The notes beneath the pieces were generated by a model that searched no databases, was not told where the DNA came from, and saw nothing but the letters and a program-made list of their open reading frames with translations. From positions 1 to 13,272 of the forward strand of contig JAADHL010000314.1 of the NCBI GenBank assembly GCA_013151875.1: DNA of 13,272 nucleotides. The letters are read 5' to 3'. The position numbers and the translations under genes were made by a program. The stretch's first letter is position 1. The number at the start of each line of letters is the position of its first letter. Below are positions 6,810 to 13,272 of this stretch, piece after piece. The stretch is from Deltaproteobacteria bacterium (lineage in GTDB: Bacteria; Myxococcota_A; UBA9042; DTJE01).

Positions 6810-7919
6810 TCAGGAAGCGGTTGGCTGGGTTTGCGTCAAAGAACCGCGGGCCGCGTCGTCTCCGGCTTCGCGGTCGAATTTCCACCCGTCATCGATGAGC
6901 TTCAACAGCGAATCCACGACGTTGGGGTCGTACAGGCGGTCACGATTCTTCCTGATTTCGTCCACGGCCACGTCCAATCCCAGCGCGGGCCGGTACGGCC
7001 TGTGCGCGGATATGGCCTCTACCACGTCCGCTACGCCGATTACCCTGGCCTCCAGCAGGATCTTGTCACCCTTGGCGCCGTCCGGATAGCCGGACCCGTC
7101 CATGCGTTCATGGTGTTGTCTTATCATCGTGGCCACGGGCCACGGGAACTTGATGTCCTTCAGGATGTCGAAACCCACGGTTGAGTGGCCCTTGATCAAT
7201 TCGAACTCGGCCTTGGTCAGTCTGGTGGGCTTGGCCAGGATCTCGGCCGGGACCGCTATTTTCCCCAGGTCGTGCACCAAGGCTGCGGTATAAGCGCCTT
7301 CCACCCTGTCTTTGTCGAGTCCCATCAGGTTGGAGATTTTTTGCACCAGTTCAGCGACCCTCCGCTGGTGTCCGGCAGTGTAGGGGTCGCGCCACTCGAC
7401 GGTCCGGCCCAGCACGGTGATCGTGCCCTTCATCGTGGTGCGCAGGTTTTCCAGCGAGCGCCGCAGCTTTCGGGTCCTGTCCGCGACCATGCCTTCCAGT
7501 TCCTGGTTCATCGACACCAGGCGTTTCTCGGTTTCGGAGATCCGCAGCATGACCTTGACCCTGGCGGCCAGCTCCTCGTTGTCGATGGGCCTCGAAATAA
7601 AGTCCATGGCGCCTGCGGCAAGGCCCTCGGCGCGCAGGCTTGGGGGCGAGTCATGCGCCGTTATCAGCATGATCGGTATGTCTTTGGTATGTTCGTCGGC
7701 CTTGAGCCTGCGGCACATCTCTATGCCGTCCATTCCAGGCATCTGCACGTCAGCCAGAATTCCGTCCGGCACGACGTCAAGAGCGGTTTCGAGGCCCTCC
7801 CGCGCCTTAGGCGCAGTCAGGACCGTAACGCCGTCGCACGTGGCCTTGATGACCTTCTGGAACACGAATCTGTTTTCCTTGCGATCATCCACTATCAACA
7901 GGATCTTCGGTCCAGCCAT
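6810..7919 (-). CDS. Response regulator with REC and HD-GYP domains (probable c-di-GMP phosphodiesterase)
   Basis: The product is 369 residues. The receiver domain (about 5-125) has acidic residues Asp11 and Asp12, phospho-acceptor Asp57 in ADVQMPGMDG and Thr87; the conserved Lys before Pro is Arg110 (SRPID). A coiled linker (about 128-160) leads to an HD-GYP domain (about 165-345) with His184, HDLGK at 216-220, His245, HHE at 269-271, and DGSGYP at 274-279, the full metal and catalytic set. HD-GYP proteins hydrolyse c-di-GMP, so the inferred output is lowering of c-di-GMP when phosphorylated. The kinase gene ends 24 bp upstream, making it the likely partner. ATG 7919 is chosen because GGGGGAG precedes it; an in-frame TTG at 7931 would add four residues. 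Confidence 0.93.
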   Translation of the reverse strand: MAGPKILLIVDDRKENRFVFQKVIKATCDGVTVLTAPKAREGLETALDVVPDGILADVQMPGMDGIEMCRRLKADEHTKDIPIMLITAHDSPPSLRAEGLAAGAMDFISRPIDNEELAARVKVMLRISETEKRLVSMNQELEGMVADRTRKLRRSLENLRTTMKGTITVLGRTVEWRDPYTAGHQRRVAELVQKISNLMGLDKDRVEGAYTAALVHDLGKIAVPAEILAKPTRLTKAEFELIKGHSTVGFDILKDIKFPWPVATMIRQHHERMDGSGYPDGAKGDKILLEARVIGVADVVEAISAHRPYRPALGLDVAVDEIRKNRDRLYDPNVVDSLLKLIDDGWKFDREAGDDAARGSLTQTQPTAS

Positions 7920-7943
7920 ACTCTCCCCCAAGATGTCTTTCGC

Positions 7944-10139
7944 CTAGCCGTTCAGCATCCGATCCACCGACCTCAACAGCCCGAATCGGTCCAAGGACCC
8001 CTTCCGAGCGATCGTGATCACGCCCTGTCGCAAGAGATGTTTACGTTCCTCGTCCGTCAATTCCTTGGCCGTAAGAACCATGACCGGTGCCTTTCCCAGC
8101 CTTGGAACGGCCCTCAATTTGTCCAGCACCTGGAACCCGTCCATGCCGGGCATCATGAGATCCAGCACGATGCCGTCCGGCGCCCGCTCGCCGGCCAGTT
8201 CCAGGGCCTCCCTCCCGTTTCGGGCCACATCCACGTCATAGCCCGCCTCCTCCAGAACACCGCGGACCTGGAGGACGGCCACGTCGTTGTCCTCGGCCAC
8301 CAGGACCCGGCGTCCCCGCCTCACTGGTTCCGCCGGCGGCGTAGAGACGCTGGATGCATCCGCGCGGCCTTCCGGGTCAGCGGGTGTGGCCTTTTCAATG
8401 TCGGCGAATTCGGGGTATCTCATCGGCAGAACCAGGCTGAAGGTGCTCCCCTTGCCCTGCTCGGTGCTGACTTGGATGTCGCCTCCCAGGGCGCGCGCCA
8501 GGTTTCTGGAGATCGTCAGTCCCAGGCCGGTGCCTTCCCGGCGGCGCATCATGGACCCGTCCGCCTGCCTGAAGGCATCGAATATATGGTCCAGATCAGC
8601 TTCCGCAATGCCGGTACCCGTGTCGATCACGTCGAACCTGACCTGGTCCACTGTCGAGGACAGCGTCGCCTCCACGTAACCCTCGTCCGTGAATTTGACC
8701 GCGTTTCCCAACAGATTAAGCAGGATTTGTCTGATTCTCTGACCGTCGCTGTAAATCATCGGCGTATCGCCCTGTCGGGTCCTCAGGTCCAGACCCTTCT
8801 CACGTGCGAGGGGCGAAACCATATCCACGACTTCGTTCAGTATTCGGCCGGGTTCAACGTCGCCGGGGTTTATGTCCAGACGGCCGGCCTCGATCCGGGA
8901 CATGTCCAGTAGATCGTTTATGAGCGCCAGGAGTTGATGACCGCTGAGTTCTATCTGTTTCAGGAACTCGGCGTCCTCGTCGGGGTCCCCGCCCGGCCCG
9001 CGGGAAAGCATGAGTTGCGACAGGGCCAGCACGCTGTTGAGCGGCGTGCGCAGCTCGTGGCTTACGTTTGACAGGAATTCAGTCTTGAGCCGTTCCGACT
9101 CTTCCGCGCGTGCTCGCTGGACCTCGAGGTCCGCGTTCTGGGTCCGCAATTCCTCGGCCTGCGCCTGAAGTTCTTCGGCTTGGGACTGAAGTTCCTCCGC
9201 CTGTGCTTCCAGTTCCTCGTTTGCCGCGCTCAACTCCTCGTTTGACTTGCTGATCCCTTCCGCGAGTTCCCGGATTCGCCCGACCTGTAGGGCCGGGCGC
9301 AGAAAGGAGGCAAAGACCGGACATCCCACTTCCAGGAAACCCCGAAGCGTGTCGTCCGGATCAACGGTGAAGGCCAGCTCAATGACGCCAAGGAACTCTT
9401 CGTCGTGGACCAGGGGCATGGCAAGGATGACCCGGGGCACCGTATTACAGGTGCCGGAACGGACCAGGGCCTCGTCAGGGGAAAGGTCTGACAGAGACAA
9501 GGGCCTGCAATCCGCGGACACCTGGCCCACCACGCCCTTGCCCTTCTCGAACCGCTCGGCGAAATGGGCGCCCTCGGCCAGCGCGAACGAGGCAACAATC
9601 CTGCACTCGCCGCTTTCCCCATCGCGGCCGTACAGGGCACCGGCGCAGGCGCTTACGTGTCTGGCCATGAAGTTCAGGCCTTTCTGGGCCACATCCTTGT
9701 ATTCCAGGTCCCCCGCCAGTTCGCGCCCCAGGTCCGCCAGTCCGTCGTTGATTCTCAGACGCCAGCTAAGTTGACCCACGAGGGCGTTGAATGCAGCAGC
9801 CAGGCCCGCGATCTCGCTATGGCCGCGCAAGGGGACCTCTTCGAGCTCGCCCGTCTCGACGATGCGCGTCATCCGTTCCTTCAGCAGCGAGATGTAACGC
9901 AGGATTCCGCGCAGCATGAACGTTGCCAGGAGGGTGGAAACAACCACGATTGCCAGAAACGATATCAGGGTGAAGAAGCGGATATCCTGAATCATTTCCC
10001 TGGAATCAGCACCGCTTACAGCGATCAAGTGATCCAGAGTAAAAAAGGATACGACCCCAAGCATGGCGATGAACAGCACCATCACACCCACGGTCAGGTA
10101 CACGCGTGTTCTGATGCTGAGACTGCTCACGAAGCCCAT
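7944..10139 (-). CDS. Membrane hybrid sensor histidine kinase (HAMP-GAF-HisKA-HATPase-REC)
   Basis: The product is 731 residues. TM1 (about 13-34) and TM2 (about 55-77) bracket only some 20 periplasmic residues, so external sensing is unlikely to involve a folded domain. HAMP follows at about 78-130 and a GAF-like sensory domain at about 135-290. A heptad coiled coil with repeated AEELQ units covers about 297-345. HisKA has His361 in SHELRTPLN. The ATPase has the N box NLLGNAVKFT, G1 DTGTGI and G2 GTGLGL. The C-terminal receiver (about 609-731) has Glu616-Asp617, phospho-acceptor Asp660, Thr690 and Lys713, all intact. The start overlaps the end of cheR by 13 bases with GGAGG at 10144-10148, so the two are coupled. 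The ligand is unknown; phosphate probably flows to the adjacent HD-GYP regulator. Confidence 0.94.
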   Translation of the reverse strand: MGFVSSLSIRTRVYLTVGVMVLFIAMLGVVSFFTLDHLIAVSGADSREMIQDIRFFTLISFLAIVVVSTLLATFMLRGILRYISLLKERMTRIVETGELEEVPLRGHSEIAGLAAAFNALVGQLSWRLRINDGLADLGRELAGDLEYKDVAQKGLNFMARHVSACAGALYGRDGESGECRIVASFALAEGAHFAERFEKGKGVVGQVSADCRPLSLSDLSPDEALVRSGTCNTVPRVILAMPLVHDEEFLGVIELAFTVDPDDTLRGFLEVGCPVFASFLRPALQVGRIRELAEGISKSNEELSAANEELEAQAEELQSQAEELQAQAEELRTQNADLEVQRARAEESERLKTEFLSNVSHELRTPLNSVLALSQLMLSRGPGGDPDEDAEFLKQIELSGHQLLALINDLLDMSRIEAGRLDINPGDVEPGRILNEVVDMVSPLAREKGLDLRTRQGDTPMIYSDGQRIRQILLNLLGNAVKFTDEGYVEATLSSTVDQVRFDVIDTGTGIAEADLDHIFDAFRQADGSMMRRREGTGLGLTISRNLARALGGDIQVSTEQGKGSTFSLVLPMRYPEFADIEKATPADPEGRADASSVSTPPAEPVRRGRRVLVAEDNDVAVLQVRGVLEEAGYDVDVARNGREALELAGERAPDGIVLDLMMPGMDGFQVLDKLRAVPRLGKAPVMVLTAKELTDEERKHLLRQGVITIARKGSLDRFGLLRSVDRMLNG

Positions 10140-10999
10140 GGGTCCTCCATGCGCCTTTTCCAGACCCGGGACGCTGTGTCAAAGGCGCTGAAGCCCGCCT
10201 CAAGGTCTGGATGGACCCGTTCGGACCTGCCGAGCACCAGGAGTCCCCCTGGAGCGAGGGCGCGCCGCAGTCGGGACACGATGGCGCGTTGCCTTTCCGG
10301 GGAAAAATATATGAGAACATTTCTGCACAGGATGATGTCGAAGTCGCCGTAAACGCTTTCGGCAGGCGCTGCGTGGTCCATGGCGTTGAGGTCGTCCGGG
10401 CTGAAATGGACCATATCCCGGATATGATCCCGCACTGTGAATCTTTCGCCGCCCCCCTGTTGCACGAAGTGTCTGTCCAGCACGCCCAGACGCACGTCAA
10501 CATATTTTTCACGCGGGAAGTCGGCGGTCTTCGCCCTGTTTATGGCCTTCGGATCGGTATCGGTGCCGAACACGATGGCCCTCCACTCAACACCCTCTTC
10601 CTCGATAGCGTCATAAAGCAGGATTGCAAGGGAATACGCCTCCTCACCCTGTGAGCAACCCGCGCTCCAGCACCTTACCATCGTGTCGCCGGAGGATCTG
10701 AGGCGGTCGAGGGTGTCCGGAATTCCCTTGCGGGCCAGAACGTCGAACACCTCAGGGTCCCGGAAAAATCTGCTTACGGGGATATCGATGGTCGATATCA
10801 GGGCGTCGCACTCCGCCGGATTGGACGCCAGCTCCGCCAGATAGTCCTCGATGTCGCTGATGCCCGAACGGGCCAACCTCAGCGCGAACCTGCGTCCCAA
10901 TGTGGCCCGGCGATATCCGTTCAGATCGATGCCGCGGACGCTTTGCAGCGTCTCGATTACGCGATCAAGTGTTTCATTGGTTACGGCATCTGTGTCCAC
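10127..10999 (-). CDS. cheR: CheR-type protein-glutamate O-methyltransferase
   Basis: CheR transfers methyl groups from S-adenosylmethionine to glutamates of chemoreceptor signalling helices. The product is 290 residues, the normal single-domain length. It has an N-terminal helical domain (about 8-75), SRFFRD at 76-81, the SAM-binding motif WSAGCSQGEEAYSLAI at 111-126, GTDTD at 145-149, and LCRNVLIYF at 224-232 near the active site. There is no fused CheB, PAS or TPR part. The start is GTG 10999, with GAGGGG eight bases upstream. It leads an operon with the hybrid kinase and HD-GYP regulator, and no receptor, CheA, CheW or CheB is in the window, so the methylated partner is not evident. A 18-bp palindrome lies 25 bp upstream of the start. 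Confidence 0.92.
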   Translation of the reverse strand: MDTDAVTNETLDRVIETLQSVRGIDLNGYRRATLGRRFALRLARSGISDIEDYLAELASNPAECDALISTIDIPVSRFFRDPEVFDVLARKGIPDTLDRLRSSGDTMVRCWSAGCSQGEEAYSLAILLYDAIEEEGVEWRAIVFGTDTDPKAINRAKTADFPREKYVDVRLGVLDRHFVQQGGGERFTVRDHIRDMVHFSPDDLNAMDHAAPAESVYGDFDIILCRNVLIYFSPERQRAIVSRLRRALAPGGLLVLGRSERVHPDLEAGFSAFDTASRVWKRRMEDPWAS

Positions 11000-11024
11000 G
11001 GCCGTCCCCTCATTTACCGGCGAA

Positions 11025-11042
11025 ATTTATGGTACCATAAAT
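11025..11042. promoter_or_regulatory. Perfect 18-bp palindrome, candidate operator upstream of cheR
   Basis: ATTTATGGTACCATAAAT is its own reverse complement over all 18 bases and sits in an AT-rich island inside the 142-bp divergent gap, 25 bp before the cheR GTG and about 33 bp behind the right-facing -35 box. Its symmetry and place suit a dimeric repressor or activator site. No family of regulator can be named from the site alone, and I see no strong left-facing promoter around it. Confidence 0.5.
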
Positions 11043-11075
11043 ACCCCAGTTCGACAGTTTGTTTACTTACGCGAT

Positions 11076-11105
11076 TTGACGTCCCGCCCGCGGCTCCTCT
11101 ATCAT
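11076..11105 (+). promoter_or_regulatory. Sigma70-type promoter for the GT-C-like membrane protein gene
   Basis: TTGACG (11076-11081) and TATCAT (11100-11105) each match five of six consensus bases and are 18 bases apart. Transcription would start near 11112, about 30 bases before ATG 11142. The left-hand palindrome does not overlap the boxes. Confidence 0.55.
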
Positions 11106-11141
11106 CCCAGCGGTTTTCGGGCCCATGCCGTGGTGTGACTG

Positions 11142-12614
11142 ATGTTCAGGGAAAGATGGCGGTCCGCGTTGGTCCTGTTCGTGGCCTCAGCAGTGCTGCT
11201 GGCGCTGTTTTCGTGGGACCGCGTGCTGGGTCCTTCCCCCCATTTCCACTTTCTGGACCTGGCGCACTCGTTCCTCCAAGGGCGTCTGGACACTGATACC
11301 CTGAACAGGCACAGGGGGCAGAGGCCACGCCCCGATGACCCCAGGGGCCTCCAGGCCGCGGTGGACAGGCACCTGTCCGGCGGAAACGGCAAGGCCATCG
11401 GGTGGAACGACTGGGCCACCATCCACGTCATCACCCTGACGGACGGCACGGTCGTGAAGGGCGTTTTCCCCTGGTCCGACCAGCAGGGGGACGCGAAGAA
11501 GCGGTTCAGGACCCTCGACGGCAACGAGATGGTCATCGACCGGTCCGTCGATATCAAGAAGGGATGCGGCTCCCCCACACGCCTGTGCGACGAGAAAAAG
11601 AACTTCGTGTCGTTTCCGCCGTTTCCCGCGATTGCCATGATGCCCCTTTACCTGGTGTTCGGGTACGACACCAACGACGTACTGTTCACGGTGATCAACG
11701 CCGCCCTGAACGCCATGCTGCTGTTCCTGCTGTTGGAGCTTCTGACCATCAGGGGCCTGTCGGGCCGCTCACGTCGCGAGAATCTGCTGCTCAGCCTGCT
11801 GTTCACTTTTGGCACGGTCAACTTCTTTTCCGCGATCCGCGGCGAGGTCTGGTTCACGGCCCTCATCATGGGCGTTACCCTGAACGTGCTGTACCTGATG
11901 ATGGCGGTCGAGGCCCGTCATCCGCTCTTGGCCGGGCTGATGCTGGCGCTCGGTATGGCGACGCGTACGCCGATAGCTTTCGCTTTCCCGTTCTTTGCCC
12001 TGGAGATGTTCAGGGACGGCGAACGTATGCGCTGGCCCGGCTGGGGGCCGGTGCTGAAAAAAGGTGCGCTTTTCGCCCTTCCTGTACTGGCGGTGGGGTT
12101 CGCGTTAATGGCCTATAACTATGCGCGCTTCGACAGCCCGTTCGAGTTCGGCCATAAATTCCTGGCCAACGGCACACGCGCCTCGATCAGGGACCATGGC
12201 CTGTTTTCGTTCTGGTTCCTAAAGAACAACCTGGCAGCCGCCATAACCAACCCCCCTGTCCTGGACGGCTTCCGCCCGTTCATCCACATCACCAGGCATG
12301 GGCTGTCCTTGTTCTGGTGCACCCCGGTCCTGCTGTTTCTGTTGTGGCCCGCCAGGTGGTCGGCGTTCGCCCGCAACGTGGCCGTGACCGCGCTGATAGT
12401 GGCGATCCCCAGCCTGTTCTATCAGAACACCGGTTGGGCGCAGTTCGGTTATCGCTTCGCCATCGACTATCTGCCCTACCTGTTCGTGCTGCTGGCCGTG
12501 TGCGCCCGGCCCTTCAACAACCGACTGTTCGTCGCGGCCCTGGTCGCCTCGTTCGTGATGGGCGTACTGGGCGCCGTCACCTTCGACCGCATGCCCATGT
12601 TCTATTACGACTGA
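11142..12614 (+). CDS. Polytopic membrane protein resembling GT-C glycosyltransferases
   Basis: The product is 490 residues with about nine to eleven hydrophobic segments (the first at about 9-26, further ones from about 160 to 480). The pattern matches uncharacterised GT-C-like proteins: HFHFLDLAHSFLQGRLD in the first periplasmic loop, FVSFPPFPA from 155, the pair TRTPIAF at 274-280, YNYARFDSPFEFGH from 325, and GWAQFGYRFAIDYLP from 431. GT-C enzymes use lipid-linked sugars at the outer face of the inner membrane; the acidic residues near 39 and 50 could be catalytic, but substrate and activity are not shown. Between GRLD (about 50) and FVSFPP (about 155) lies a hydrophilic insert of about 100 residues with two cysteines (142, 149). 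ATG 11142 is the first start after an in-frame stop and has only a poor ribosome-binding site. Confidence 0.85.
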   Translation: MFRERWRSALVLFVASAVLLALFSWDRVLGPSPHFHFLDLAHSFLQGRLDTDTLNRHRGQRPRPDDPRGLQAAVDRHLSGGNGKAIGWNDWATIHVITLTDGTVVKGVFPWSDQQGDAKKRFRTLDGNEMVIDRSVDIKKGCGSPTRLCDEKKNFVSFPPFPAIAMMPLYLVFGYDTNDVLFTVINAALNAMLLFLLLELLTIRGLSGRSRRENLLLSLLFTFGTVNFFSAIRGEVWFTALIMGVTLNVLYLMMAVEARHPLLAGLMLALGMATRTPIAFAFPFFALEMFRDGERMRWPGWGPVLKKGALFALPVLAVGFALMAYNYARFDSPFEFGHKFLANGTRASIRDHGLFSFWFLKNNLAAAITNPPVLDGFRPFIHITRHGLSLFWCTPVLLFLLWPARWSAFARNVAVTALIVAIPSLFYQNTGWAQFGYRFAIDYLPYLFVLLAVCARPFNNRLFVAALVASFVMGVLGAVTFDRMPMFYYD

Positions 12615-12689
12615 CAACCGGCTTGCCCTATTGCCATCACGTCCGATCCGTGGGAAATTGCGGCGCAGGGCAGTAGAGGGAACGAAGCC

Positions 12690-13064
12690 GTGTTCATGGC
12701 CCGAGTCGTCGGTTACGTCTGGTCCACGGTGAAGTGGGACGGCATGAAGGGGCTGCGGCTCCTGTTGGTCAGGCCGTACAACCTTGACGACATCGTTCGC
12801 GCCGGCGGCGAGGTGGCCGATGACGGTGCGCCGCCTAAGGGCCTGAATGACGGAGTGGTGGCCGCCGACGTGCTGGGCGCGGGCCCTGGAGAGGACGTTG
12901 TGGTTGCCTACGGGCACGCGGCGCGGGTCGGGATCGAGCCCGAACTGGAGATGGGAGAGGCCCCACGCTTTCCCGTGGACGCGGCGGTCGTGGCCATAGT
13001 GGACAAGTATCAAGTGGACAAGTATCAGGTAGACAGGTATCAGGCGGAGGCGCCCGTGCCATGA
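12690..13064 (+). CDS. EutN/CcmL-family bacterial microcompartment vertex protein (BMC-P)
   Basis: BMC-P pentamers close the corners of protein-shelled organelles. The product is 124 residues; EutN and CcmL are about 95-100. Family features are the opening strand ARVVGYVWSTVKWDGMKGLRL at 4-24 less its last residue, LLLVRPYNL at 24-32, the central AADVLGAGPGEDVVVAYGHAAR at 58-79 (first 20 residues diagnostic), and the closing PVDAAVVAIVD at 95-105. Two additions are visible: a longer loop at about 33-54 and a C-terminal tail built from three VDKYQ-like units (104-118). GTG 12690 is chosen with AGAGGG nine bases upstream; ATG 12696 would drop two residues. Its stop overlaps the next start (ATGA). 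The preceding 75 bp hold no convincing promoter or terminator, so co-transcription with the upstream gene is possible. No other shell gene is in the window. Confidence 0.9.
   Translation: MFMARVVGYVWSTVKWDGMKGLRLLLVRPYNLDDIVRAGGEVADDGAPPKGLNDGVVAADVLGAGPGEDVVVAYGHAARVGIEPELEMGEAPRFPVDAAVVAIVDKYQVDKYQVDRYQAEAPVP
12999..13043. repeat. Three tandem 15-bp repeats in the vertex-protein gene
   Basis: Units 12999-13013, 13014-13028 and 13029-13043 are GTGGACAAGTATCAA, the same ending in G, and a third with two further changes. Each unit encodes Val-Asp-Lys/Arg-Tyr-Gln. The first Val-Asp belongs to the conserved end of the domain, so the tail appears to have grown by duplication of that end. A length of 15 keeps the frame. 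Confidence 0.9.
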
Positions 13065-13272
13065 AAAAGATTATCACCGAGGAAGACATAGATTCCCTGG
13101 CCGTGGACGGCGAGGTCGAGGTTGTGCGCGGCATGATCGTTACGCCGCTTGCGCGCGAGCACGCCTCGCGCAACGGCATCAGGCTGGTCTATGGGGGCGG
13201 GACTGTGCCCTCGGCCGAAGACATGCCGCGCGACCCGGAAAGCGGCAGGAAAGGGCTTTCCGACACAGCCCT
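13061..13272 (+). CDS. Microcompartment-associated protein, N-terminal part (cut by window end)
   Basis: The frame opens with ATG 13061, overlapping the stop of the vertex-protein gene, and stays open for 70 codons to the window end. The start reads MKKIITEEDIDSLAVDGEVE and continues with a segment of the form V-x-G-x-IVTPLAR-x-x-A-x-x-x-GIRL (about 22-42). As I recall, this 'ITE...G..(V/L)TPLAR..A...GI' opening occurs at the N-terminus of several proteins of ethanolamine and related microcompartment loci (EutQ- or EutT-like and others), where it precedes different catalytic domains. After residue 45 the sequence is polar and linker-like, and the catalytic part, if any, is outside the window. 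The coding call is firm; the function is not assigned. Confidence 0.75.
   Translation, partial: MKKIITEEDIDSLAVDGEVEVVRGMIVTPLAREHASRNGIRLVYGGGTVPSAEDMPRDPESGRKGLSDTA

Noticed and set aside
7185..8912. A 575-codon open frame on the plus strand
   Set aside because: It lies wholly antisense to the HD-GYP regulator and hybrid kinase, whose motifs are complete. The translation is rich in His and Gln without any domain pattern, as expected for the shadow of GC-rich genes.
12615..12689. Promoter or terminator in the gap before the vertex-protein gene
   Set aside because: CTGACA at 12611 and TTGCCA at 12631 resemble -35 boxes but have no acceptable -10 at the right spacing, and the inverted TGCCCT/AGGGCA pair has a 37-base loop.
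12219..13013. A 264-codon minus-strand frame across the end of the GT-C-like gene and the vertex gene
   Set aside because: It crosses the boundary of two well-supported plus-strand genes and has no domain features.
1..13272. CRISPR arrays, insertion sequences, tRNA or rRNA genes, prophage parts
   Set aside because: I saw no spaced direct repeats, transposase motifs, terminal inverted repeats or tRNA cloverleaf-type sequences; the only repeats are the short coding ones reported.

Overview
The window is a GC-rich, gene-dense stretch of a diderm (Gram-negative) bacterial chromosome. The evidence for two membranes is a YidC with a large periplasmic domain, an EnvC-type FtsEX partner and a lipoprotein deacetylase. 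Gene content and style (two-component genes, HD-GYP, a microcompartment gene, YidC with Lys in the groove) suit Myxococcota or a related 'deltaproteobacterial' lineage. That assignment is an inference from gene content; no rRNA or other phylogenetic marker was analysed.

Layout. (1) Positions 1-3080, plus strand: the tail of a probable rnpA, then yidD, yidC and jag/khpB. This is the conserved membrane-insertion cluster usually found near the replication origin; mnmE, which often follows jag, is not there. (2) Positions 2971-6747, minus strand: a translationally coupled cell-division cluster read as ftsE, ftsX, an envC-like gene with a degenerate LytM domain, and a YibQ-family divergent polysaccharide deacetylase lipoprotein. 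Its last gene runs 110 bp into the 3' end of jag, tail to tail. (3) Positions 6810-10999, minus strand: a signalling operon of cheR, a membrane hybrid histidine kinase (HAMP-GAF-coiled coil-HisKA-HATPase-REC) and a REC-HD-GYP response regulator. (4) Positions 11000-11141: a divergent regulatory gap with a perfect 18-bp palindrome close to cheR and a good sigma70-type promoter facing right. (5) Positions 11142-12614, plus strand: a polytopic GT-C-like membrane protein. (6) From 12690 to the right edge: the start of what looks like a bacterial microcompartment locus, with a EutN/CcmL vertex protein and a coupled gene cut by the window end.

How the parts work together. YidD, YidC and Jag belong to membrane-protein biogenesis and its RNA-level control. 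FtsE and FtsX would control EnvC across the inner membrane, and EnvC would activate a cell-wall amidase encoded elsewhere; the deacetylase is a usual genomic companion. In the CheR operon the kinase probably phosphorylates the adjacent HD-GYP regulator, giving an output through c-di-GMP breakdown. CheR sits here without a receptor, CheA, CheW or CheB, so its substrate is open. The microcompartment genes at the right edge are the most unusual cargo, but the pathway they enclose lies outside the window.
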